A stretch of DNA of 10,492 nt from Actinomycetota bacterium. GTDB lineage: Bacteria; Actinomycetota; Actinomycetes; Nanopelagicales; Nanopelagicaceae. The translations under genes and the position numbers were made by a program. The notes under the pieces are model-generated. The model was not told the origin of the DNA and did not search any database. It saw only the letters and a program-made list of their open reading frames with translations. The stretch is from positions 1 through 10,492 of the forward strand of contig JAQCAO010000044.1 in NCBI GenBank assembly GCA_027731885.1. The letters are read 5' to 3'. This document shows, piece after piece, positions 1-6,665 of this stretch; the first letter of the stretch is position 1; each line of letters opens with the position of its first letter.

Positions 1-728
1 AATTAATCGCCCCGGTTTACGGTGGTATCAACTTGGAAGATATCTCTGCACCTCGCTGCTTTGAAATTGAAGAACGTTTACGCGATTTACTTGATATTCC
101 AGTCTTCCATGATGATCAACACGGCACAGCGATAGTTGTTCTAGCCGCGCTAACCAACTCACTTAAGTTAGTCAAGAAGAAGTTAAGCGAGATAACAATC
201 GTGATGAGCGGTGCCGGCGCGGCTGGTACCGCAATTGCCCGACTGCTAACCAAGAGTGGCGCAAACAAGATTGTTGCCTTTGATATAAACGGATGTGTTA
301 CTCCTGGATTTAGTGGAAGCATCTCAGATGCCATGAAAGGCGCAGATGTATTCATCGGCGTGAGCGCTCCAAATGTCTTAACAGAGAAAGATGTATCTGC
401 TATGGCAAGTGGATCAATAGTCTTTGCTCTAGCAAACCCAGATCCGGAGATTGATCCAGTTATCGCTCGAAAGTATGCAACAGTCGTAGCCACTGGCCGT
501 AGTGATCAACCAAATCAGATTAACAACGTCTTGGCCTTCCCTGGAATCTTCCGCGGGTTGTTAGATGCAAATGCTCATAAAATTACCGATGAGTTATTGA
601 TTGCAGCGGCAGAAGCGATCGCATCTTGTGTTTCTACATCCCAGCTCAACGCTTCCTTTATTGTGCCGAGTGTTTTCGATGCTCAGGTAGTACAAAAAGT
701 TGCAGTGGCAGTAAAAAAGAGCGTTTAA
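1..728 (+). CDS. Malic enzyme, C-terminal part (5' end outside window)
   Basis: Malic enzyme decarboxylates malate to pyruvate and reduces NAD(P)+ in the cytoplasm. The reading frame is open from base 3 to the TAA at 726-728, and the protein enters already inside the conserved core, so the true start lies upstream. The TTG at base 33 is an internal codon. The first visible residues include GGINLEDI, which carries the acidic metal ligands E and D, followed by PVFHDDQHGTA, which supplies the third Asp ligand. A Rossmann nucleotide-binding loop, SGAGAAGTA, lies near base 210. An Asp ends the next strand (VAFDINGCV), which hints at NAD rather than NADP, but this is only inference. ANPDPEI and NQINNVLAFPGIFRG are typical of the family's C-terminal domain. 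About 240 residues are visible, probably somewhat over half of a short bacterial malic enzyme. The stop codon abuts the ATG of the DedA gene. Confidence 0.95.
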   Translation, partial: LIAPVYGGINLEDISAPRCFEIEERLRDLLDIPVFHDDQHGTAIVVLAALTNSLKLVKKKLSEITIVMSGAGAAGTAIARLLTKSGANKIVAFDINGCVTPGFSGSISDAMKGADVFIGVSAPNVLTEKDVSAMASGSIVFALANPDPEIDPVIARKYATVVATGRSDQPNQINNVLAFPGIFRGLLDANAHKITDELLIAAAEAIASCVSTSQLNASFIVPSVFDAQVVQKVAVAVKKSV

Positions 729-1349
729 ATGGAGTTAGCTGCATCATTTGATACCCAGTTATCGTCGCTGGCCCCATTTATTTTCTACATCGTGGTTGCG
801 GGGATCGTATTTATTGAAACTGGGCTACTTTTTGGTTTCTTCTTACCTGGCGATTCGATTCTCTTTAGCGCAGGTTTAGTGGCAGCAGCTCACGGAAATA
901 TTAATATTGTAATTTTAGTTTCGCTTATCTTTCTAGCGGCGTTCTTTGGTGATCAAGTTGGGTTTGTGATTGGAAGAGTCGTTGGACGTCCATATTTAGA
1001 TAAGAGAGAATCGCCAAGAATAAAGCGCATGGTTGTAAATGCAGAAGTTTTTTATGAAAAATTTGGTTGGTGGGCAGTAGTTCTCGCGCGTTTCTTTCCC
1101 TGGATTCGCACCTTTGTCCCGCCAATAGCAGGCGCCGCGAAGATGAATTACTACAAGTTTTTATCGGCAAACGTGCTCGGTGCTTTGATCTGGGGTGTAG
1201 GAATTACTCTTGCAGGTTACTACGCAGCGACTTTTCCGTGGGTGAAGAATTCTTCATATGCACTGGCAGCATTTTTTATCACCGCTTCTTTGATTTCAGT
1301 TTGGGTAAAGTACCGACGCCACCCACAACAACCCCCAGATAAGTCATAA
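729..1349 (+). CDS. DedA family (SNARE-associated/VTT domain) membrane protein
   Basis: DedA proteins are inner-membrane proteins linked to lipid-carrier flipping and to membrane potential or pH homeostasis. This one has 206 residues, the usual size. E30 lies in the first helical region, FLPGDS (38-43) holds D42, and ARFFPWIRTFVPP (120-132) holds R121 and R127. The spacing E-12-D-79-R-6-R equals that of the functionally important E39, D51, R130 and R136 of E. coli YqjA/YghB, so all key residues appear present. FGDQVGF (73-79) and GAAKMNYYKF (135-144) are also family-typical. Hydrophobic stretches fall near 16-36, 44-72, 147-168 and 174-191. The ATG directly follows the malic enzyme TAA with no spacer, suggesting cotranscription and perhaps translational coupling. 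Its last 71 bases overlap, tail to tail, the opposite-strand transporter gene. Its substrate cannot be told from sequence. Confidence 0.92.
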   Translation: MELAASFDTQLSSLAPFIFYIVVAGIVFIETGLLFGFFLPGDSILFSAGLVAAAHGNINIVILVSLIFLAAFFGDQVGFVIGRVVGRPYLDKRESPRIKRMVVNAEVFYEKFGWWAVVLARFFPWIRTFVPPIAGAAKMNYYKFLSANVLGALIWGVGITLAGYYAATFPWVKNSSYALAAFFITASLISVWVKYRRHPQQPPDKS

Positions 1350-2235
1350 AGATTCCTGTTACTAAATAAGCGCTAATCTGCACGCCTTTTGTTGGTGAGT
1401 AGAGATCTATCAGTAAAGAACCGACCAGCTGTCCACCAACGCTAATCAAGGTGAATGTAAGTACCCCTAAGTGTTGAACAATGGTCGATGTAAAGGCGAT
1501 ATAGATAACGCCAATTATTCCACCCGTATACATCCACCACGGTCCCGCAGGTAACCCGACCAATTCTGAGCGATTAATCAATACGCCAATAGATAGAAAA
1601 ATAAATAGAAAAGTTGTTCCCATTATGAAATTGAGCCAAGAAGTAGCAAAACTCTGATTAGTACTTTCATTTATCTGACCATTTAAAGCGCGCTGGACGC
1701 CGACTATGCAGCCGGCAAAACATCCGAATAACACTGCGAAAAGCGATAAGTTCTGGGCATCAATGCGGTCAAAGACAGAGACAAGTACTGCCAAAACAGT
1801 AACTAAAGCGGCAGCAACTCTTCTAAAGGTGATTCGTTTTTGGCCTCCTCCGGTTAATCCGATGCGATCAACGATCAGTGAAGTTGCTGTCTGCCCAGCA
1901 ATTGAGGCCACTGAATAAATCGCGACTCCGATGATCGGCACAATTTGTGTTTGAACGGCCACAAAACCGCCACCGAGCATCCCGGCAAAGAGCGTCCAAA
2001 CTGGAATCTCTCTTCGGTTTACCGCACTCTTTAAATTCTTCATCCCTTTACGTATTGAAGGTGTGAAGATTGAGATTATTGAGATAAGTATTAAACCTGA
2101 CCCAAAAGAGACAAGTGCCGCTTCAATTGAATTTCCCATTCGGTGCGAGAGTTCGCCATTAGCGCGCGCTTGCATTGCAATAAGCAGCCCAGAAAGGGCG
2201 GCCAGCAGATTTAGCTGAGAATTACCTTTGGTCAC
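1279..2235 (-). CDS. DMT-superfamily transporter, YdcZ/DUF606 type, duplicated halves
   Basis: This 318-residue protein is strongly hydrophobic, with about ten membrane helices. It looks like a tandem of two YdcZ/DUF606 (EamA-related) units. GQTATSLIVD (114-123) in the first half matches GGQLVGSLLID (starting at 267) in the second, an internal repeat offset of about 154 residues. The N-terminal helix ends in QARANGELS, typical of the family. These proteins are presumed small-molecule exporters, and the substrate is unknown here. The start is a GTG at 2235-2233. An in-frame stop lies only 18 bases further upstream, and no other start codon lies between. No Shine-Dalgarno sequence is visible before the GTG. 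Instead the GTG overlaps, as GTGA, the TGA of the small ORF at 2232-2345, so translation may depend on coupling. The C-terminal 23 residues overlap the DedA gene on the other strand. Confidence 0.9.
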   Translation of the reverse strand: MTKGNSQLNLLAALSGLLIAMQARANGELSHRMGNSIEAALVSFGSGLILISIISIFTPSIRKGMKNLKSAVNRREIPVWTLFAGMLGGGFVAVQTQIVPIIGVAIYSVASIAGQTATSLIVDRIGLTGGGQKRITFRRVAAALVTVLAVLVSVFDRIDAQNLSLFAVLFGCFAGCIVGVQRALNGQINESTNQSFATSWLNFIMGTTFLFIFLSIGVLINRSELVGLPAGPWWMYTGGIIGVIYIAFTSTIVQHLGVLTFTLISVGGQLVGSLLIDLYSPTKGVQISAYLVTGIFMTYLGVVVGGVGTLPKLKSKKR

Positions 2236-2345
2236 TGCGGATGAGTGCCGTTAAATTCGCGCTTATCAGCGATCCAATCCATCAAAGCAAATAAGAAAAG
2301 GGTACGGAAGAAAATTCCTTTAACGGGATATGAAATTTGGCTCAT
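2232..2345 (-). CDS. Small hydrophobic protein of 37 residues, unrecognised
   Basis: A short ORF fills the gap between the ABC-F and transporter genes on the same strand. It starts with ATG at 2345-2343 and ends with TGA at 2234-2232, which overlaps the transporter's GTG start as GTGA. It encodes 37 residues. A basic and polar beginning (MSQISYPVKG) is followed by a hydrophobic stretch at about 11-25 (IFFRTLFLFALMDWI), then a charged tail (ADKREFNG). This resembles a single-pass or membrane-surface small protein, although R14 sits within the hydrophobic part. A perfect TAnnnT hexamer ends six bases before the ATG, and the ABC-F stop lies 14 bases upstream. I do not recognise a family. The support is position, tight packing and coupling rather than homology, so it could also be a leader ORF that sets transporter translation. 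Confidence 0.5.
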   Translation of the reverse strand: MSQISYPVKGIFFRTLFLFALMDWIADKREFNGTHPQ

Positions 2346-2351
2346 AGGCGG

Positions 2352-2357
2352 ATTTTA
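2352..2357 (-). promoter_or_regulatory. Possible -10 box of a leaderless start for the small ORF
   Basis: On the minus strand TAAAAT ends six bases before the ATG at 2345. This places a predicted transcription start on the A of the ATG, as in leaderless actinobacterial mRNAs. No convincing -35 is seen. It would give the small ORF and the transporter an internal promoter inside the ABC-F unit. Confidence 0.35.
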
Positions 2358-2359
2358 AC

Positions 2360-4129
2360 TCAATCGCCTAGTTGATCAGTGATTTCTAGCCATTCTTCTT
2401 CTCGAATGTTTAACTCTGCACGCACATTTTCAACTTCTTCGCTGATTTTAGTTAACTCTGCTGGATCAAATGCCGCGTTTTCTTGCGCTAGTTCTAGCTC
2501 AGCAATCTTCTCCTTTGATTTCTGAATCTGTCTTTCTATGCGCACTAAATCCTTCTTCAACTGACGTTGCTCAGAAGCTGATGATTGAGGCTTCTCTTTA
2601 CTTGTTTGAACTAGTTTTTGTAGAGACTCAACACGTTGCTCTAAATACTCATCAACTCCACGCGGCAGATCACGGAGCGCTCCATCTCCAAGTAAACCAA
2701 CAAATCGATCACAGACTCGTTCCAGAAAATATCTATCGTGAGAAATAATAATCAGTGTTCCACCGAAACTATCCAGAAGATCTTCCAACTCGGTTAAGGT
2801 TTCAATATCAAAATCATTTGTTGGCTCATCTAGCAACAAGACATTTGGTGAATCCATCAATAAGCGCGTTAGCTGCAATCTGCGTTTTTCGCCTCCAGAT
2901 AAATCACCTACCGGAGTCCACTGCGAATCTTTATCGAAACCTAGCCGTTCGCAGAGTTGAGATGCGGACAGCGACTTTCCATTGCCAAGTTCGATATGTG
3001 AAGCTATTTTTTCTACCGCTTCCAGCACTCGCCAAGTTGGATTTAACTCATCCAGATGCTGGGTTAAGAAAGCTGCTTTAACGGTGACTCCCGTGGTTAA
3101 CTTTCCGGCCGAAGGTTGCACTTGCCCAACCAGAGTGCGCATTAAAGTAGTTTTTCCAGCGCCATTAACGCCGACAATTCCAATGCGATCTCCGGGACCA
3201 ACGTTCCAGTACAGGTCGTCAATTAACTCTTTTTCACCAGCTTTGATTTGTAGGTGATGTGCCTCAAAGACAGTGTTTCCTAAACGATTTCGCGCAAACT
3301 TTAATAACTCACCTTGATCGCGTGGCGCAGGCACTTCGGCAATCAAAACGTTAGCTGCATCCACGCGAAACTTAGGTTTGGTCGTTCTAGCAGGTGCACC
3401 TCTGCGCAACCACGCGAGTTCCTTACGAATCAAGTTGTTCCGTCGAGCATCCGTTGCACTTGCCTGGCGTGCGCGCTCTGCTTTAGCTAAAACAAATGCT
3501 GAGTATCCACCGTCATACTCTTCCACCTGGCCATCTACTACTTCCCAAGTGCGATCAGTCACCGCATCGAGAAACCATCTATCGTGCGTGATCACGAGAA
3601 CCGCTAAAGATTTACGACTATTTAAATGGCTGGCTAGCCAAGCCACGCCTTCTACATCTAAATGGTTTGTGGGTTCATCTAAAAGAATCAAATCAAGTTC
3701 ATCAATCAGTAATTTGGCGAGGCCAACTCTACGTTTTTCTCCTCCAGATAAAGTGGAGAATTTTCTTTCAAATAGGTGATCATCGAATCCGCCAAACAGT
3801 CCAGTAAAGACTTCTCTTATTCCCGAATCGCTCGCCCATTCGTGTTTTGCTCTATCTCCGATTACTACATCACCAACCGTTGAATTCGGATCAGCTTTAT
3901 CGACTTGGGAAAGCAGACCTATCTTTACTGAATTAGCTTTAGTCACTCTGCCTTGATCAGGACTTTCGATCGCAGCGATGATTTTCATCAACGTGCTTTT
4001 ACCTGAACCGTTACGCCCAACAATTCCGATTCGATCACCTTCAGAGACGCCAAGTGAAACTCTTTCAAGCAGCGCTTTAATATCAAAGGCCTTACTGACC
4101 TCTTCAATATTTACAAGATTGCGCGCCAC
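2360..4129 (-). CDS. ABC-F family ATPase, Uup-like
   Basis: ABC-F proteins are soluble twin-ATPase proteins that act on ribosomes or in DNA and translation quality control, not in transport. Both nucleotide-binding domains are complete. The first has Walker A GRNGSGKST (38-46), LSGGE (127-131), DEPTNHLD (151-158) and an H-loop in ITHDRWFLD. The second has Walker A GVNGAGKTT (320-328), LSGGE (410-414), DEPTND (434-439) and ISHDRYFLE. The interdomain linker with AWLRRGAPARTTKPKFR and the charged, probably coiled-coil C-terminal tail (about 500-589) resemble E. coli Uup more than EttA. No transmembrane segment is present. The start is a GTG at 4129-4127. An in-frame stop lies 18 bases upstream and no other start intervenes. 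No Shine-Dalgarno is visible, so translation may be leaderless. It is transcribed away from kynU across 24 bases and probably leads the small ORF and the transporter. The alternative is an antibiotic-resistance-type ABC-F, which the linker does not favour. Confidence 0.93.
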   Translation of the reverse strand: MARNLVNIEEVSKAFDIKALLERVSLGVSEGDRIGIVGRNGSGKSTLMKIIAAIESPDQGRVTKANSVKIGLLSQVDKADPNSTVGDVVIGDRAKHEWASDSGIREVFTGLFGGFDDHLFERKFSTLSGGEKRRVGLAKLLIDELDLILLDEPTNHLDVEGVAWLASHLNSRKSLAVLVITHDRWFLDAVTDRTWEVVDGQVEEYDGGYSAFVLAKAERARQASATDARRNNLIRKELAWLRRGAPARTTKPKFRVDAANVLIAEVPAPRDQGELLKFARNRLGNTVFEAHHLQIKAGEKELIDDLYWNVGPGDRIGIVGVNGAGKTTLMRTLVGQVQPSAGKLTTGVTVKAAFLTQHLDELNPTWRVLEAVEKIASHIELGNGKSLSASQLCERLGFDKDSQWTPVGDLSGGEKRRLQLTRLLMDSPNVLLLDEPTNDFDIETLTELEDLLDSFGGTLIIISHDRYFLERVCDRFVGLLGDGALRDLPRGVDEYLEQRVESLQKLVQTSKEKPQSSASEQRQLKKDLVRIERQIQKSKEKIAELELAQENAAFDPAELTKISEEVENVRAELNIREEEWLEITDQLGD

Positions 4130-4147
4130 GATGGGAGAGCGTACCTT
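4119..4147 (+). promoter_or_regulatory. Predicted kynU promoter, leaderless
   Basis: TTGCGC at 4119-4124 and TACCTT at 4142-4147 are separated by 17 bases, and the kynU ATG begins after a six-base spacer at 4154. Transcription would start at or next to the ATG, giving a leaderless message. The -35 lies inside the first codons of the divergent ABC-F gene. The -10 overlaps a minus-strand -10-like hexamer. Confidence 0.5.
4138..4143 (-). promoter_or_regulatory. Possible -10 box for the ABC-F gene
   Basis: The minus strand reads TACGCT, fitting TAnnnT, eight bases before the GTG at 4129. No good -35 is visible. It shares the TA dinucleotide at 4142-4143 with the kynU -10 box on the other strand, so the two promoters could not both be fully occupied at once. 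Confidence 0.3.
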
Positions 4148-4153
4148 TCAACT

Positions 4154-5428
4154 ATGAGAGCCATTGACCGCCAGTTTGCACTCGATCTAGATGCCCGCGA
4201 TCCATTGGCTCGTTTTCGCTCACAATTTGTTATTAGCGATCCGAATATTTGCTATCTAGATGGCAATTCTTTAGGCCGACTCCCCCTAGCCACTATCGAA
4301 GCGGTTAAAGCATTTATGAAAGATGAGTGGGGCCCTGAAGTCGTAACCGGATGGGGACATTGGGTTGATGAGGCGCAGCCAACTGGAGATTTAATTGGTC
4401 GGGCAACTTTAGGTGCTGCCGCGGGACAAGTACTTGCCTGCGATACAACTTCAGTAAATTTCTACCAGCTAGCCCTGGCTGCAATTCATGCGCGTCCTGG
4501 TCGCAAAACGATAATTACCGACGCTGCGAATTTTCCGACTGATCGCTATATCCTCGACGGAATTACAAAACAATTTGGTTTAAAGCTTGTGATTATCGAT
4601 AACGAATCTGCAGGTTCGGCCGAATACGAACGTATCACTCCCCAAATTCTTGAGCCGTATTTAAATGATGATGTAGCGCTAGTTACTTTGGAGGTAATTC
4701 AATATCGCTCAGGTGCGCGCAATGACATTAAGTCGCTCACTGATTTAGTGCGCAAACACGGTGCTTTTATGTTGTGGGATGCCAGCCACGCGGTCGGCGC
4801 GATCGAAATGGATTTTGATAAGAACGGCGTCGATATCGCAGTTGGTTGTACATATAAATATGGTAATTCTGGTCCAGGTGCGCCCGCTTGGTTATATGTA
4901 AATAAGAAGGTGCAAGCTGAGCTACAGGTACCAATTCAAGGTTGGTTTTCACAAGGTGATCAATTTGCAATGGGTGCTGATTTTGAAAGAGCTTCAGGTA
5001 TTCGTGGTTTTCAGATTGCTAGTCCTTCACTTGTTGGTTTGCGTTGTATAAAGAGCGCATTCACGATGATTGAGGAGGCCGGCATTGGTGCGATCTCCGA
5101 AAAGGCGGCGATCGGCACCGAGATGATGATTCAACTCTACGATGCGTGGCTTGCCGATCTTGATTTCACTTTGTTAACTTCGCGAAATCCGCAAGAGCGG
5201 GGCGGACATATTTCACTTGGACATCCCGATGCAGCACGTATATGTGTAGCGCTTCGAGAGTTTGCAGATGTGATTCCGGACTATCGAACTCCTGATGCTA
5301 TAAGGCTAGCGATTTCGCCTCTTCCTAGTTCTTATGTTGAAGTCTGGGATGGTTTCTCGCGCATCCGTGATCTGGTGGCATCTCGTCAATACGAGAAGAT
5401 TGAAAAGACTGATTCGAGAGTCACGTGA
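4154..5428 (+). CDS. kynU: Kynureninase
   Basis: Kynureninase is a PLP enzyme that hydrolyses kynurenine to anthranilate and alanine (or 3-hydroxykynurenine to 3-hydroxyanthranilate). The 424-residue protein has the family length and layout. The N-terminal YLDGNSLGRLP motif is present. WDASHAVGAIEMDF contains D209 and H212, which contact the cofactor ring and substrate region. TYKYGNSGPGAP contains the Schiff-base lysine K235. ERGGHISLGHPDA and RLAISPL near the C-terminus also match. The ATG at 4154 lies next to a leaderless promoter, and no in-frame extension is needed. Its TGA overlaps the GTG of kynA by four bases, so the two enzymes form one operon with coupled translation. The order kynU-kynA lacks an intervening formamidase (kynB). 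Substrate preference between kynurenine and the 3-hydroxy form cannot be read with confidence. Confidence 0.96.
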   Translation: MRAIDRQFALDLDARDPLARFRSQFVISDPNICYLDGNSLGRLPLATIEAVKAFMKDEWGPEVVTGWGHWVDEAQPTGDLIGRATLGAAAGQVLACDTTSVNFYQLALAAIHARPGRKTIITDAANFPTDRYILDGITKQFGLKLVIIDNESAGSAEYERITPQILEPYLNDDVALVTLEVIQYRSGARNDIKSLTDLVRKHGAFMLWDASHAVGAIEMDFDKNGVDIAVGCTYKYGNSGPGAPAWLYVNKKVQAELQVPIQGWFSQGDQFAMGADFERASGIRGFQIASPSLVGLRCIKSAFTMIEEAGIGAISEKAAIGTEMMIQLYDAWLADLDFTLLTSRNPQERGGHISLGHPDAARICVALREFADVIPDYRTPDAIRLAISPLPSSYVEVWDGFSRIRDLVASRQYEKIEKTDSRVT

Positions 5429-6222
5429 GCGAATCTGATTTTGATGCTGCGCTTACTTACTCTTCTTACTTAGCAATTGATAAGTTGCTCGAACTTCAAA
5501 ATCCTTTATCTGAAGGGCCAGAACACGATGAAATGCTATTTATTATCATCCACCAGAGTTATGAGCTCTGGTTTAAACAATTGATTCACGAATTTAACGA
5601 AGCGGGCAGAGCCCTTGAATCTGGCGATACCCATAGATCGCTGGCAATTCTCGGACGAATTCGCACAATTTTAAAGGTCTGTGTAACTCAAGTAGATATT
5701 TTAGAGACGATGACGCCTTTGCAATTTAACGCTTTCCGCGGATATCTCTCATCCTCCAGTGGCTTCCAATCCGCACAGTTCAGAAAAGTCGAAGCCTTGC
5801 TGGGGCGGCGCGATACAAAGATGGCTTCACATCTACCTTTAGAAGTTCAGGCAGAGATCAAGGAGATCACTTCACGCAATTCCATCTGGGATTCAACGCT
5901 TGCCTACCTCTCAAAACGTGGATATCAAATTCCGCTCGAAGTTTTAAATCGCGACAAATCAACACACTATCAATCTCATCCACTAGTCATTGAGTCTCTA
6001 TTAAAAGTCCACCGCAGCGATCCAGAGTCGGCCATGGTTTGTGAACGATTACTGGATATCGATGAAGGCCTACAAGAGTGGCGCTATCGACATGTGAAGA
6101 TGGTGGAGCGCACCATTGGACAGAAAGCCGGCACCGGCGGTTCTGATGGAGTTAAATACTTGGCAAGTACTTTATTTAATCCGGTCTTTAAAGATCTTTG
6201 GGAGATACGTTCGCAATTTTAA
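5425..6222 (+). CDS. kynA: Tryptophan 2,3-dioxygenase
   Basis: This haem enzyme inserts O2 into L-tryptophan to give N-formylkynurenine, the first and committed step of the kynurenine pathway. It has 265 residues, about the bacterial length. HDEMLFIIIHQSYELWFKQ (34-52) carries H43, matching the active-site His55 of the Xanthomonas enzyme. FRGYLSSSSGFQS carries R105, matching Arg117. RYRHVKMVERTIG carries H223 as the haem axial ligand, matching His240. GTGGSDG carries T237, matching Thr254. The spacings H43-R105 (62) and H223-T237 (14) equal those of the Xanthomonas protein, so the active site looks intact. The start is the GTG at 5425 in the GTGA overlap with kynU. A GAGAG stretch at about 5415-5419 may help ribosome binding. 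Its TAA shares TTAA with the stop of the convergent membrane-protein gene. No -10 hexamer is apparent, so it probably depends on the kynU promoter. Confidence 0.96.
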   Translation: MSESDFDAALTYSSYLAIDKLLELQNPLSEGPEHDEMLFIIIHQSYELWFKQLIHEFNEAGRALESGDTHRSLAILGRIRTILKVCVTQVDILETMTPLQFNAFRGYLSSSSGFQSAQFRKVEALLGRRDTKMASHLPLEVQAEIKEITSRNSIWDSTLAYLSKRGYQIPLEVLNRDKSTHYQSHPLVIESLLKVHRSDPESAMVCERLLDIDEGLQEWRYRHVKMVERTIGQKAGTGGSDGVKYLASTLFNPVFKDLWEIRSQF

Positions 6223-6548
6223 AATCTCCCGCTTGAGTATAAATATAAAATAATCACAATAGATAAAACAGCTGCACCAGCGATTAGGGCAAATTGAATC
6301 CATCTTGGTATTCCAGCTTTATCCGCGGCTTTCTGCGCATAAGTTCGGGTGCGGACCATAACTCGAGCAGCCCAAGCAAACTCAGTTGCTAAAATTCCAA
6401 GTCCGGCAAGAACAATTAAAATTCCTGGGCCTGGACCAACTAACGCGATCGCACCTAACGCAGTTACCGTTCCGCCAACGATTCCTATAACTACGCGCCA
6501 AAATAAACGCCCAGCTTTTGTCTTTTTAATCCAAGTTCTAAGTTTCAT
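6219..6548 (-). CDS. TIGR02611-type small membrane protein with PGPG motif
   Basis: This 109-residue protein fits the actinobacterial TIGR02611 / 'putative transmembrane protein (PGPGW)' group, whose function is unknown. It has a basic N-terminus (KLRTWIKKTKAGR), a hydrophobic segment at about 16-37, the GPGPG motif at 38-42, and a second segment at about 43-60 ending in ATEFAWA. A basic loop with RVMVRTRTYAQKAADKAG follows, then a third segment at about 85-105. The start is ATG at 6548. A purine-rich GGGAAAAGGAAA precedes it, the only start in this window with a plausible Shine-Dalgarno-like sequence. AT-rich hexamers TATATT and TATTAT lie just further upstream. Its stop overlaps that of kynA tail to tail. 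It is probably a single-gene transcript, unrelated in function to the kyn operon. Confidence 0.85.
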   Translation of the reverse strand: MKLRTWIKKTKAGRLFWRVVIGIVGGTVTALGAIALVGPGPGILIVLAGLGILATEFAWAARVMVRTRTYAQKAADKAGIPRWIQFALIAGAAVLSIVIILYLYSSGRF

Positions 6549-6560
6549 TTTCCTTTTCCC

Positions 6561-6568
6561 ATAATATA
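6561..6568 (-). promoter_or_regulatory. Possible -10 region for the PGPG membrane protein gene
   Basis: On the minus strand TATATTAT offers two overlapping -10-like hexamers (TATATT and TATTAT), followed by GGGAAAAGGAAA and the ATG at 6548. This would give a short 5' leader carrying a ribosome-binding site, unlike the leaderless neighbours. No clear -35 is seen. Confidence 0.3.
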
Positions 6569-6604
6569 GGCAATTTTATTCAGACACGCCCGAACTTCTC
6601 GCGT

Positions 6605-6632
6605 AAAAAGGGTTGAGGTTGCAACTTTTTTT
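6605..6632 (+). terminator. Weak hairpin with terminal U run
   Basis: AAAAAGGGTTG (6605-6615) can pair in RNA with CAACTTTTTTT (6622-6632) around a six-base loop. This gives an 11-bp stem with two G-U pairs and a U run forming its own 3' arm. It works only in the plus orientation, since the G-U pairs become mismatches on the other strand. It could stop plus-strand transcripts that run out of kynA through the antisense of the membrane-protein gene. The stem is A-U rich and weak, and it touches the -35 box at 6631, so the call is tentative. Confidence 0.25.
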
Positions 6633-6658
6633 GACTTCAGAGATACTTATACGACATT
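6631..6658 (+). promoter_or_regulatory. Predicted promoter of the class-III aminotransferase gene, leaderless
   Basis: TTGACT at 6631-6636, close to the consensus -35, is followed after 16 bases by GACATT at 6653-6658, which keeps the key A at position 2 and T at position 6. The GTG at 6666 follows after seven bases. This spacing suggests transcription starts at the GTG, and it supports that codon over the later ATG at 6735. Confidence 0.45.
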
Positions 6659-6665
6659 CGAAAGA

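Noticed and set aside
33..728. Complete short gene starting at the TTG at base 33
   Set aside because: Coding similarity to malic enzyme continues upstream to the window edge (PVYGGIN), so the TTG is an internal Leu codon.
1067..1342. Alternative frame within the DedA gene
   Set aside because: The DedA frame carries all family-defining residues. The other frame is rich in Arg, Ser and Cys without motifs.
2470..3779. Several plus-strand open frames opposite the ABC-F gene
   Set aside because: They lie antisense to a gene with two complete ATPase domains, show no domain motifs of their own, and have composition typical of shadow frames.
6216..6225. Palindrome ATTTTAAAAT at the kynA/membrane-protein junction as a terminator
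   Set aside because: It has no loop and contains only A-T pairs, so it cannot form a useful hairpin. It is explained by the two TAA stops and AT-rich ends.
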